Assembly: GCA_052387695.1 (NCBI GenBank)
Contig: JBQTIX010000115.1
Coordinates: 1 to 26,095, forward strand
Length of the DNA stretch: 26,095 nt
Direction of reading: 5' to 3'
From: Panacagrimonas sp052387695
GTDB taxonomy: Bacteria; Pseudomonadota; Gammaproteobacteria; Nevskiales; Nevskiaceae
Shown here: one piece after another, positions 1 to 7,020 of the stretch
Layout: the number at the start of each line of letters is the position of its first letter
How positions within the stretch are numbered: position 1 is the first letter of the stretch
Notes under the pieces: model-generated
The model's database searches: none
Told to the model about the DNA's origin: nothing
What the model saw: only the letters and a program-made list of their open reading frames with translations
Made by a program: the position numbers and the translations under genes

Positions 1-291
1 CCCTTCGGCGCCCGCACCGACGTCACGGCGCTGGCGATCTTCGAGGCCGGGCTGCTCAGACCGGAGACGCCGGATGATCCCAATCTCAGCGCCGACGATC
101 ATGATCCGTTCAATACGCTGATGGTCAAAGGCTTCACCGGGCATGAGCATATGGAGGGCCTGGGACTGATCCATATGAACGGGCGGGTCTACGATACCAA
201 AACCGCCAGATTCATCTCGGCGGACCCGATGATCCAGGCGCCGAAGGATAGTCAGTCCTTCAACCGGTACGCCTATGAATGCAGAGCATAA
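1..291 (+). CDS. C-terminal end of an RHS-repeat protein (partial, truncated tip)
   Basis: The reading frame is open from the window edge to a TAA at 289-291 (96 residues). It contains the hallmark RHS-associated core segment: a GF-T-G-H-E motif (residues ~47-51), then GLIHMNGRVYD, then ARFISADPMI and SFNRYAY. In RHS proteins this core is a beta-cage shell that precedes a variable, often toxic, C-terminal tip. Family members normally continue NRYAYV-NNP-DPSG into the tip; here NRYAY is followed by only ECRA and a stop, so the junction and the whole tip are missing. This looks like a truncated or displaced RHS end and not a working polymorphic toxin. The N-terminal part lies outside the window. 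No immunity gene follows within 300 bases. Confidence 0.8.
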   Translation, partial: PFGARTDVTALAIFEAGLLRPETPDDPNLSADDHDPFNTLMVKGFTGHEHMEGLGLIHMNGRVYDTKTARFISADPMIQAPKDSQSFNRYAYECRA

Positions 292-417
292 AAAGGGCCA
301 CCATTTAGCCGCCTTCGTCAATAGGCGCGCAAGCTTCTGACCCGCTTTGAAGCAGGGACTGAGTTCAGCTGTAACGAATCACCGCGCCGATGTATTGGTC
401 GTTCGGTAGTCACAAGG

Positions 418-445
418 GTGGGCAAACGTCTTTTCGTTTGCCCAC
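418..445. repeat. Perfect 11-bp hairpin, GTGGGC-type
   Basis: Arms GTGGGCAAACG (418-428) and CGTTTGCCCAC (435-445) pair perfectly around the loop TCTTTT. The GTGGGC ends recur in a second hairpin at 538-560, as in a REP doublet. No transposase is near. Confidence 0.7.
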
Positions 446-537
446 GCGATTCATGATTCCGGTCGGTGAAATCTGGACCGCTATCGCTTACGAAGCCTAC
501 GAAACATCCGATGGCGAAGTCCGCGGGTTTGGTTCGC

Positions 538-560
538 GTGGGCAGAAGAAGCCTGCCCAC
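538..560. repeat. 8-bp hairpin with GTGGGC ends
   Basis: GTGGGCAG (538-545) pairs with CTGCCCAC (553-560) around a 7-base loop. It shares its terminal six base pairs with the hairpin at 418-445, so the two may be members of one small repeat family. Confidence 0.6.
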
Positions 561-561
561 C

Positions 562-597
562 CTACTCTCGCTACTCTCGCTACTCTCGCTACTCTCG
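562..597. repeat. Tandem repeat, 4 x 9 bp (CTACTCTCG)
   Basis: Four perfect head-to-tail copies of CTACTCTCG. The array ends five bases before the first recognisable codon of the acyl-CoA synthetase remnant, so it marks the breakpoint. Nine bases is a multiple of three, so copy-number change would not shift a reading frame, but no expressed frame through it is evident. Confidence 0.9.
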
Positions 598-601
598 CTG
601 C

Positions 602-751
602 CGCGAGCGCCTGGCCGGCTTCGAGACGCCCAAGCAGATCGTGGCGATGGACGAGCTGCCGGTCACGGTCGGCGGCAAGGTGCTCAAATACCGGCTGCGG
701 CAACTGCTGAACCCGGCCGCCACTATCCCTTCCGACTCTCGAATTCCGTAA
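602..751 (+). pseudogene. 3' remnant of an acyl-CoA synthetase (ANL/AMP-binding family)
   Basis: Frame 2 from 602 to the TAA at 749-751 encodes 49 residues that match the end of AMP-forming acyl-CoA ligases: RERLAGFETPKQIVAMDELP, then VTVGGKVLKYRLRQLL. The lysine in VGGK (codon 677-679) is in the position of the A10-motif lysine needed for adenylation. The remaining several hundred residues are absent; upstream is a 9-bp tandem repeat and noncoding DNA. The stop overlaps the start of the NUDIX gene (TAATG, 749-753), so the intact ancestor was translationally coupled to it. No start codon or ribosome site is visible for the fragment, so I call it a pseudogene. It could instead be an assembly or recombination junction. 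Confidence 0.75.
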
Positions 752-1557
752 TGAGCGCTCCCGAGAAAACCGTTCCCGCCACCCGCCTCGCGGCCACCGT
801 CCCGCTGCTGCGCGATGGCGCCGAGGGCATGGAAGTCTTCATGGTGGTGCGCCACCAGCAGATCGATTTCGCGTCCGGCGCGCTGGTGTTTCCCGGCGGC
901 AAGCTGGCGCCCGGCGACAGCGATCCGCGTGTGCTGTGGCGCTGCACCGGGGTGGAGGGGCTGACGGAAGAACAGGTCGCGCTGCGGGTCGGGGCCATCC
1001 GCGAAGCCTTCGAGGAATGCGGCGTGTTGCTGGCGCGTGCGCGTGGCGATGCCGCGCTGCTTGGACCGGCGCGCCTGGCTGGCTTGGGTACGCGCTATCG
1101 GGCGGCGCTGGACCACGGCGAGATCGGCATCGGCGACCTGCTGGAGGCCGAGGACCTGGTGCTGGCCTGCGAAGAGCTGGTGTTTTTCGCGCACTGGATC
1201 ACGCCGGACTTCATGCCCAAGCGCTTCGACACCTATTTCTATCTCGCGGTCGCGCCGCCAGACCAGGTCGCACTGCATGACGGGCGGGAGATGGTGGACT
1301 CGGTGTGGCTGCGTCCGGCGGACGCGCTCAGCCAGGCCGACGCCGGCAGCCGCACCCTGGTGCCGGCGACGCGGCTGAACGTGGAGAAGCTGGGGCTGCG
1401 CACGACCGTCGAGACCGCGCTGGCCGCGGCCCGCGCCGAGCCGGTGGTCACCGTGCTGCCCAGCGTGGTGCGCCGCGACGACGGCCTGTGGCTGCAAATT
1501 CCGCCGGAGGCGGGCTACGGGGTCACCGAGTTCGCGGCGCCGACGGCGTCGCGTTGA
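751..1557 (+). CDS. NUDIX hydrolase with an insertion in the Nudix box (NUDT19-like)
   Basis: This 268-residue protein is predicted to cleave a nucleoside diphosphate linked to another group. The Nudix core is visible as FPGGK (residues 47-51) and, about 30 residues later, REAFEECGV (84-92), which supplies the metal-binding REUxEE glutamates. In the standard Nudix box the two parts are only about a dozen residues apart; the long insertion is typical of the NUDT19/RP2-like branch, whose studied members hydrolyse CoA and acyl-CoA. The start is the ATG at 751 because it overlaps the stop of the acyl-CoA synthetase remnant (TAATG), whereas the longer open frame upstream runs through a tandem repeat. 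Pairing with an acyl-CoA ligase fits a role in acyl-CoA turnover (inference). The promoter of the ancestral operon may have been lost with the upstream gene. Confidence 0.85.
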   Translation: MSAPEKTVPATRLAATVPLLRDGAEGMEVFMVVRHQQIDFASGALVFPGGKLAPGDSDPRVLWRCTGVEGLTEEQVALRVGAIREAFEECGVLLARARGDAALLGPARLAGLGTRYRAALDHGEIGIGDLLEAEDLVLACEELVFFAHWITPDFMPKRFDTYFYLAVAPPDQVALHDGREMVDSVWLRPADALSQADAGSRTLVPATRLNVEKLGLRTTVETALAAARAEPVVTVLPSVVRRDDGLWLQIPPEAGYGVTEFAAPTASR

Positions 1558-1583
1558 TGAATCGGAAGCACCCAAAAGAAATT

Positions 1584-1682
1584 CCCTCTCCAGCCTGCGG
1601 GAGAGGGTGGCCCGAAGGCGGCTGGGCTTACGTGGGAGTGCCATTGAGGCACTCCCACGCCGGGACCCAGCCGGGAGAGGGG
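1584..1682. repeat. Nested palindromic element, copy 1 (GGGAGTGCC family)
   Basis: The first part is a hairpin, CCCTCTCC (1584-1591) with GGAGAGGG (1600-1607). It is followed by a two-tier palindrome: outer stem 1620-1626 with 1666-1672, and a perfect 12-bp inner stem 1631-1642 with 1648-1659 around the loop ATTGA. A second copy lies at 24772-24825 with compensatory base-pair changes. The element lies between two convergent genes. Confidence 0.85.
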
Positions 1683-1727
1683 CGTCACGAGCAGCGCAGC
1701 TCGCTCATCGAAACCCCTCTCCCCCAG

Positions 1728-1753
1728 CCCCTCTCCCGCACGCGGGAGAGGGG
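1728..1753. repeat. 12-bp hairpin CCCCTCTCCCGC, possible terminator
   Basis: CCCCTCTCCCGC (1728-1739) pairs perfectly with GCGGGAGAGGGG (1742-1753). Only four T residues follow shortly after, so an intrinsic terminator role for the convergent NUDIX and monooxygenase genes is possible but weak. A close relative sits at 24827-24856 within an operon, which argues for a dispersed repeat rather than a dedicated terminator. Confidence 0.6.
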
Positions 1754-1787
1754 AGTTTTGGAGCGCAGCTCGCCGTTTGAGCGGCCC

Positions 1788-3410
1788 TCAGCTCATCGCA
1801 AAGCCCTGATACCCGCTGTCCTTCACCTCATCGCACTTGATGCGGTAATTGCCGACGCCGAGGTAGGACAGCAGGCGCGGCGGCTTGCCCTCGACGTTGC
1901 TGCCCATATACCAGCTTTTGGTCTTGACCACGAGCGTCTGATTGGCGATCTCGTCGTGGTGCTTGAGCCAGGCTTCTTCCATCTCCGGCGTGGCTTCCAC
2001 CGTGGTTTTGCCGTGGTCCTTGGCGTATTTGACGCAGTCGTTGATCCAGTCCACCTGCTGCTGCAGGCACGTGGGCATGTTGCAGAACGCACCGGCCGGC
2101 GCGAACGGCGCCATCGTGGTGAACATGTTCGGGTAGCCGGCGACCTGCAGGCCCATCGTCGTGCGGATTTCCTTCTTCCACTCTTCCTTGAGCACGCGAC
2201 CGCCCTTGCCGCGGATGTCCATCGCGGTGAGCGCGCCGCTGCCGGCGTCGAAGCCGATCGCCATGACCAGGATGTCGCACTCGTACTCCTGCTTGGAGGT
2301 CCGGATCCCGCGTTCGGTGATCTCGATGATGGGCTCCTGCTTCACATCGACGATGTCCACGCTGTCGCGGTTGTAGGCTTCGAGATAGCCGGTATCCAGC
2401 GGCACCCGCCGGGTACCAAAACCGTGGTCGGTCGGCACCAGCAGCGCGGACTTCTTCGGGTCCTGGATGCGCGCGCGCATCTTGGCGCGCACGAATTCGG
2501 AGATTTCGGTGTTGATCTTCTCGTCGAAGAACACTTCGACGAAGCCGCCGATCCAGAACGCGAGCGAGCCGTCGGCCCACAGCTCTTCCATCAGCGCGAG
2601 GCGCTCGGCCGGCGTGCAGTCGGCCCAGGGCTTGGGCGCGAAGTCGTATTCGAAGCCGGCGAAGGTACGATGCACATGATGCTTCAGCGTCGGGTACCGG
2701 GCCTGCGCCGCGGCGTGCTCGGCTGCGCCGTACTTCGGGTTGTTCATCGGGATGGTGTAGTTCGCGGTGCGCTGGAACACGGTCAGGTGCTCCACCAGCG
2801 GCGCGATGGTCTGGACCACCTGGATGCCGGTCGCGCCGGTGCCGACCACGCAGACCCGCTTGCCCTTCCAGTCGATCGGCTCCTTCGGCCAGCGCGCGGT
2901 GTGGAAGGTCGGGCCCTTGAACTTCTCGTAGCCCGGAAACGGGGCGTTCAGCGGCGCGGACAGGCCGCCGGCGCAGGTCATGAAGTACTGCGCGCTGTAG
3001 ACCTCGCCGTTTTCCGTGGTCACGGTCCAACGCTTGCTGGAATCGTCGTAATGCGCCGACTTCACCCGCGTGTTGAACTGGATGTCCTTGCGCAGATCGA
3101 ACTTGTCGGCGACGCGGTTGAGGTAGCGTTCCATCTCCGGCTGCGCGGGGAAGCGCTCTGGCCAGTTCCATTCCTTGAGCAGTTCCTCCGAGAACCAGTA
3201 CTGGTAGACCTCGGACTGCGAATCCACCCGCGCGCCCGGGTAGCGGTTCCAGTACCAGGTGCCGCCCACGCTCGTGCCGGCCTCCAACGCCTTCACCTTC
3301 AGGCCCTGCTCGCGCAGACGGTAGAGCTGGTACATGCCGGCGATACCCGCGCCGACAACGATGGCATCGAACGAATTTGCAGCTTGCGGATTTGCGGTGA
3401 CAGCAGACAT
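1788..3410 (-). CDS. Flavin-containing monooxygenase, Baeyer-Villiger (cyclohexanone monooxygenase) type
   Basis: The 540-residue product is predicted to use FAD, NADPH and O2 to insert oxygen next to a ketone carbonyl. An FAD-binding Rossmann motif GAGIAG lies at residues 20-25, and GGTWYWNRYPGARVD at about 49-63 is characteristic of the class. The Baeyer-Villiger fingerprint FxGxxxHxxxWP matches exactly (F164, G166, H170, W174, P175). The NADPH Rossmann motif GTGATG follows at 190-195. The length agrees with type I BVMOs. I chose the ATG at 3410 because AAGGAGG (3421-3427) lies upstream of it; the longer frame begins inside that ribosome site. It stands alone, convergent with the NUDIX gene. 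The substrate cannot be read from the sequence; steroid, cyclic or linear ketones are all possible. Confidence 0.93.
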   Translation of the reverse strand: MSAVTANPQAANSFDAIVVGAGIAGMYQLYRLREQGLKVKALEAGTSVGGTWYWNRYPGARVDSQSEVYQYWFSEELLKEWNWPERFPAQPEMERYLNRVADKFDLRKDIQFNTRVKSAHYDDSSKRWTVTTENGEVYSAQYFMTCAGGLSAPLNAPFPGYEKFKGPTFHTARWPKEPIDWKGKRVCVVGTGATGIQVVQTIAPLVEHLTVFQRTANYTIPMNNPKYGAAEHAAAQARYPTLKHHVHRTFAGFEYDFAPKPWADCTPAERLALMEELWADGSLAFWIGGFVEVFFDEKINTEISEFVRAKMRARIQDPKKSALLVPTDHGFGTRRVPLDTGYLEAYNRDSVDIVDVKQEPIIEITERGIRTSKQEYECDILVMAIGFDAGSGALTAMDIRGKGGRVLKEEWKKEIRTTMGLQVAGYPNMFTTMAPFAPAGAFCNMPTCLQQQVDWINDCVKYAKDHGKTTVEATPEMEEAWLKHHDEIANQTLVVKTKSWYMGSNVEGKPPRLLSYLGVGNYRIKCDEVKDSGYQGFAMS

Positions 3411-3418
3411 GCGGAGAA

Positions 3419-3427
3419 CTCCTCCTT
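3419..3427 (-). promoter_or_regulatory. Strong ribosome binding site of the monooxygenase
   Basis: On the minus strand AAGGAGGAG precedes the ATG at 3410 by eight bases. It decides the start codon eight codons inside the longest open frame. Confidence 0.8.
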
Positions 3428-3710
3428 CAAACAAATGTGTGGGTCGCCGACGTTGACCGCCGGCTCGGGGCCATCCGGGAAAAGCTTACGCAAGTCCGTG
3501 GCGTTGCGAACCTCCCCTTCGGGGTGGTTCCATCAGGGAAAAGGGTAGCGCCGACCGCGGGGACGGGACAGTCGGTGCGGGTTCGCCCTAGATTCCGTGA
3601 CTCGTTACCACCGGTCTCAAATCCCGTTTGAAGGGTTCGTCGATAGCCCGGCTGGCTCGAAACCGCAACGGCGTCGTTGCGCCTGGACATCACGCGGAAG
3701 ATCTGGACGA
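3428..3710. other. Intergenic region upstream of the monooxygenase
   Basis: No gene is recognised. The region presumably carries the monooxygenase promoter and the 3' untranslated region of the upstream peptidase gene. A hairpin with AACC/GGTT and CCCC/GGGG arms interrupted by one T-T mismatch lies at 3510-3530 around a TTC loop. No clear -35/-10 pair can be assigned. Confidence 0.4.
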
Positions 3711-4556
3711 TCAGGGTGCGGGCGGCCTGTGCATGGACGGGGGCTGGTTGCGTAACCAGACCATTGCGGTGCGGGTATCCGGGAAGCCGGGGCTGGCCAC
3801 GGTCCTGGCGTAGGTCTGGCTGAATATCCGGCCGTCCGAGATCCGGTCGAACGTCTCGATCATGTCGCCATCGTCCACCCCGCCATTTCGGAAGCAGCAG
3901 GCCATGTATTTGCCGATCACGTCGGTCAGCCGAATTCCCTTTTCTTCGAACAGACGCCGGTCGGCATTCAGGAAATACGCCGCGCCGCCCCAGTAGAGCC
4001 GTACATAGCCGCCGTGGCGGACCCCACGGCTCTGCTCGACGATGCTCATCTGGCCCCGGGCCTGATCAGCGCCGGCTGCGTCAAAGCGCTCGGCATATTT
4101 ATCGGTGACCTGTTGCCAACTCATCGCACCGCTGGCGTACATGATCTGGTACTGCAGGTAGCTGGCGATGCCCTCGGAGAACCAGCGACTGTCCGATCCC
4201 AGATAGGGAAACATCAGATGGGACAGCTCGTGCGAGGCGGTCCAGTCGCGTTTGAAAGCATCCCAGGGATAGCGGGTATTGACGTGGAAAAACACGTTAC
4301 GGCCGGAGTCCTTCCTGGCCTCGCCCCAGGGTACCGGCTCGCCACCCTGGCTGCGATGGAAATGCACGGTGTAGTCGTACGGCAAAGGCCCGAACAGCCT
4401 GGTCATCCCTTGGTCCGAGTGCTCGATCCATTCGATCAAACCCTCTTTTTCGGCGCTCGAAAACCGGTCCTCCCATTGCCATTGGGGGGCGGCACAGGCC
4501 AGGCCCATGCGCAGGCTGGTGGACAGGCCGATGGCGATCAGGAGGGGGATTCGCAT
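3711..4556 (-). CDS. Secreted HExxH metallopeptidase-like protein (peptidase MA-like)
   Basis: The 281-residue protein begins with a Sec-type signal peptide, charged MR, a hydrophobic stretch and a likely cleavage after ACA near residue 22. It contains HELSH (residues 109-113) followed by WFSEGIASYLQ with E128. This is the zinc-binding HExxH...E arrangement of gluzincins, close to the Peptidase_MA_2 pattern. H109, E110, H113 and E128 are all present, so catalysis is plausible; exported, it would act in the periplasm or outside. The spacing from H113 to E128 (15 residues) is somewhat shorter than in many family members. Start: the ATG at 4556 gives a complete signal peptide, although no good ribosome site is visible. 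It is separated from its neighbours by repeats on one side and about 300 bases on the other, so it is likely transcribed alone. The substrate is unknown. Confidence 0.75.
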   Translation of the reverse strand: MRIPLLIAIGLSTSLRMGLACAAPQWQWEDRFSSAEKEGLIEWIEHSDQGMTRLFGPLPYDYTVHFHRSQGGEPVPWGEARKDSGRNVFFHVNTRYPWDAFKRDWTASHELSHLMFPYLGSDSRWFSEGIASYLQYQIMYASGAMSWQQVTDKYAERFDAAGADQARGQMSIVEQSRGVRHGGYVRLYWGGAAYFLNADRRLFEEKGIRLTDVIGKYMACCFRNGGVDDGDMIETFDRISDGRIFSQTYARTVASPGFPDTRTAMVWLRNQPPSMHRPPAP

Positions 4557-4638
4557 GGTTCGTAGACCGGCGCCGCAGCGGATAATTCGGGTGCGAGGCA
4601 GCTTTCGATGAGGGGCGTCACAGGTTTGAATTCATCGG

Positions 4639-4689
4639 TAGGTCGGGTCATGCGCAGCGTCGGTTCCGCCTTCGGCTTGAACCGACCTA
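4639..4689. repeat. TAGGTCGG palindromic element, locus A (short form)
   Basis: It runs from TAGGTCGG (4639-4646) to CCGACCTA (4682-4689). Only the right-hand hairpin is complete: GTCGGTTC (4659-4666) with GAACCGAC (4679-4686). Its right part from GCGCAGCGTCGGTT onward is identical to locus D (14950-15049), so A looks like a deletion derivative of that type. Confidence 0.85.
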
Positions 4690-4731
4690 CAACCGACCGT
4701 GCCGGATTGAACCTGTCCGGACCTTTCCTGG

Positions 4732-5760
4732 CTAACGACGCGCCAGGATCTTCTCGACCCTGCCGGATTGGTAGAACCGCTCCAGCAGCCGGCGGATCGA
4801 GGGTTCCAGCAAGCCACGTCCGTGCAATGCCGTGACGACGTGCGGCCCGAAGCGCATCGCCTCGGCGAGCATGATGCTGCGCGTGATGCCGAGATCCTCC
4901 AGCAGTTCCGCCAGACTCGCGGCACCGTACTTGTCGAAGAAGGTGTCGATGCCCGTGTCGATCATCGTGCCGATCAGCTCAGTGCCACGAAGCTCGCGCC
5001 AAGTCTCAAAAAGCGTGACGAACAGCTCCTCGACCTCGGTCGACGACACCAGGCCCATCCAATCTCCAAGCCGCGTTTCGCGCAACTGTCGCCAGGATTC
5101 GAGCGCGCCGTCGCGCAGCGCCTCATCGTGCTCGCCCGCCATCAGCGACTGCGCCGTGCGCTCGGAAATCGCCGTCACGCTGCGTCCGATGTGGCGCTTG
5201 ATACCGTCCTCAATGGCGCCGTCGAAGCTCGCGGTCGCGCGACTCATCACCGCCTTGCCCAGCTTCATCGCCGAGCGCGCGCCGGGAATGCCGCGAGTGA
5301 TCGTGTTACTGCCCAGGTATTCGCGGATACCGTTGTAGAGCAATTCCGAGGCGAAGCTTTCATACAGCGGGCTGCGGATCACGGCGCTGACGAGGCGCGT
5401 GCGCACAGACTGGAGCGCCAGCGCGTGATCGAGCAGATCGCGGACCCGTCGGTCCGGGATCAGCTCCGACAGCCTGGTGCGGGCATGGATGGGATGGGCG
5501 TGAACCGCACGAGCGATCTCGCCGATCAGTTCCGGGATGCCGCCCTTCAGATCCAGCTCGATCGCAAAAGTACGCGCGGTGTCCTTGATCATGTCGCGCG
5601 TCACCGCCTGTTCGAGCGTGATGCGCGCCGCGTCGTCCAGCAATCCGTCGAGTACCGATTCGAGCAAGGCCGGCAGTCCCGCTCCGGTCAGGTCTTCCAG
5701 CATGAATTCGACATGCGCCTGAAGCAGGGCTTCGGCGAGAACGGAGGATTTCTTCTTCAC
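4732..5760 (-). CDS. Unrecognised alpha-helical protein
   Basis: I do not recognise this family. The product is about 342 residues and appears almost entirely helical, with many Leu/Ala/Glu/Arg-rich stretches and no predicted signal peptide or strong membrane segment. Recurring acidic-hydrophobic blocks such as LPALLESVLDGLLDDAA and a late LAELLEDLGI suggest helix-bundle packing. Coding character is good throughout. The start is uncertain: a TTG at 5814 opens the longest frame, but GTG at 5760, just before KKKSSVLAEALLQ, fits better with the onset of helical sequence; neither has a good ribosome site. It is flanked on both sides by TAGGTCGG-family repeats and is not tightly linked to any other gene. 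No function is proposed. Confidence 0.7.
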   Translation of the reverse strand: MKKKSSVLAEALLQAHVEFMLEDLTGAGLPALLESVLDGLLDDAARITLEQAVTRDMIKDTARTFAIELDLKGGIPELIGEIARAVHAHPIHARTRLSELIPDRRVRDLLDHALALQSVRTRLVSAVIRSPLYESFASELLYNGIREYLGSNTITRGIPGARSAMKLGKAVMSRATASFDGAIEDGIKRHIGRSVTAISERTAQSLMAGEHDEALRDGALESWRQLRETRLGDWMGLVSSTEVEELFVTLFETWRELRGTELIGTMIDTGIDTFFDKYGAASLAELLEDLGITRSIMLAEAMRFGPHVVTALHGRGLLEPSIRRLLERFYQSGRVEKILARR

Positions 5761-6318
5761 GCGCAGTGACCGGAGTAGGAGAACCCGGACAGCGTATGCC
5801 GGATTGCCGATCAAACCGTTGGCTTATGCGCGGACGCGTCTGGCGTGGATGCGAGCCTGCCACCCAATTTATAAGTACAGGCCCCGGCATCCCGGCCTTC
5901 GGATACGATCGCTGAGTTGGCGTAGAGCGCGCAACCGACGAAGCGTGCGCACCGCGCATGATCCATTCGATAAGCGATGTAGGTCGGCTCAAGCCCGCGT
6001 GCTGTTCGCGGGCGGAGCCGACGCTGCGGGCGGTCGGAAAATGCGCGACGCGCTTTGTTGAGGGCGCCCGTCGGTTCCGCCCGCATGAAGCCGCGGGCTT
6101 GAACCGACCTACAACCGACCTTCAACGACCCGTCGGCATAGGTCGGCTCAAGGCCGCGTGCTGTTCGCGGCCGAAGCCGACGCTGCGGGCGGTCGGAAAA
6201 TGCGCGATGCGCTTTGTTGAGGGCGCATGTCGGTTCCGCCCGCATGAAGCCGCGGGCTTGAACCGACCTACAACCGACCTGCGCCGACCGTGATTGATCG
6301 GCGCGTCAAGCCCGGCGC
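5761..6318. other. Intergenic region dominated by a tandem palindromic repeat
   Basis: No gene is supported here. Most of it is the two-copy TAGGTCGG element (5980-6270). A further short palindrome, GCGCCGA (6281-6287) with TCGGCGC (6298-6304), lies just past the kdpE stop and could act in transcript termination, but has no T run. The rest (5761-5979) probably contains the promoter of the helical-protein gene; a TATAAA on the minus strand near 5870 is the only candidate box. Confidence 0.5.
5980..6270. repeat. TAGGTCGG palindromic element, locus B (two tandem copies, 159-bp period)
   Basis: Copy 1 spans 5980-6111 and copy 2 spans 6139-6270. Each consists of two successive hairpins. The left one has outer arms GTCGGCTC/GAGCCGAC (5983-5990 with 6015-6022) and an inner GC-rich stem; the right one has arms GTCGGTTC/GAACCGAC (6070-6077 with 6101-6108). 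Between the copies the inner left stem changes from GCCCGCG/CGCGGGC to GGCCGCG/CGCGGCC, a compensatory double change. Confidence 0.9.
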
Positions 6319-7020
6319 TCAATGGCTCGAGTGCCAGATCCACCTATAGCCGACGCCGGGCTCGGTCGCGACGAAGCGCGGTTGTGTCGGATCGTCACCG
6401 AGCTTGTGGCGCAACTGGCCGACGTACACGCGCAGGTATTGCGTGTCCTGCTCGTGCACCCGGCCCCAGACCTCGCGCAGCAACTGGCCGTGCGTGATCA
6501 CGCGGCCGGCGTGCTGCACCAGGAAGCGCAGGATGGCGTATTCCTTTTTCGTCAGCGTCACGGCCGTCCCGTCCAGCCGCACGCGTCGCTCGACGAAATC
6601 CACGACGAGGCCGGCATGCTCGAAGCGCGACGCGGCCTCCTCGGTGCTGCCACGCCGGCGCAGGGCCACGCGCATCCGCGCGAGCAATTCGGCGACGCCG
6701 AAGGGCTTGGTCACGTAGTCGTCTGCGCCGGCGTCGAGCGCGCGCACTTTTTCGTCCTCGCCGTCGCGCACGGACAGCACGATGATCGGCATCGCGCTCC
6801 ATTCGCGCAGGCGGGCGATCACCGCGTGACCGTCGAGATCGGGCAGGCCCAGGTCGAGCACCACCAGGTCCGGATTGCGCGCGCTGGCCAGTCGTATCGC
6901 TTCCCCGGCAGTGCCGGCTTCGAGCACCTCGTAGCCGTGACTCGACAGGCCGATGCGCAGGAGCTTGCGGATTTGCGGCTCATCGTCAACCACCAGCACG
7001 CGGCTGCCCGATTCGCTCAT
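6319..7020 (-). CDS. kdpE: KdpE response regulator (OmpR family)
   Basis: This 233-residue cytoplasmic regulator activates kdp transcription when phosphorylated by KdpD. The receiver domain (about 1-120) has the acidic pair D12-D13, phospho-acceptor D56 in VVLDLGLPD, the switch threonine/serine after IIVLS, and the KPF lysine in DDYVTKPF. The C-terminal winged-helix DNA-binding domain (about 135-230) contains LTKKEYAILRFLVQHAGRV and ends with a YLRVYVGQLRHKL recognition region and GVGYRW, as in OmpR-type regulators. Its ATG overlaps the kdpD stop (ATGA, 7017-7020), so the two are translationally coupled. It is the last gene of the cluster. Confidence 0.97.
   Translation of the reverse strand: MSESGSRVLVVDDEPQIRKLLRIGLSSHGYEVLEAGTAGEAIRLASARNPDLVVLDLGLPDLDGHAVIARLREWSAMPIIVLSVRDGEDEKVRALDAGADDYVTKPFGVAELLARMRVALRRRGSTEEAASRFEHAGLVVDFVERRVRLDGTAVTLTKKEYAILRFLVQHAGRVITHGQLLREVWGRVHEQDTQYLRVYVGQLRHKLGDDPTQPRFVATEPGVGYRWIWHSSH

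Larger units (their letters stand above)
292..601. other. Noncoding scar between RHS end and acyl-CoA synthetase remnant
   Basis: No convincing gene is visible. The stretch holds two hairpins with GTGGGC...GCCCAC arms and a 9-bp tandem repeat, all listed separately. It joins two truncated genes, which suggests a deletion or rearrangement junction. Confidence 0.5.

Noticed and set aside
3470..3545. Short direct repeat around GGGAAAAG upstream of the monooxygenase
   Set aside because: Only about a dozen imperfect bases are shared; too short to support an operator or attachment site.
1305..3548. 747-codon + strand frame spanning the NUDIX end and the monooxygenase
   Set aside because: It crosses palindromic repeats and is antisense to the BVMO, whose motifs are intact.
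5980..6270. CRISPR array
   Set aside because: Only two units, each palindromic and 132 bases long, with no spacer diversity and no cas genes; it is a tandem copy of a dispersed repeat.
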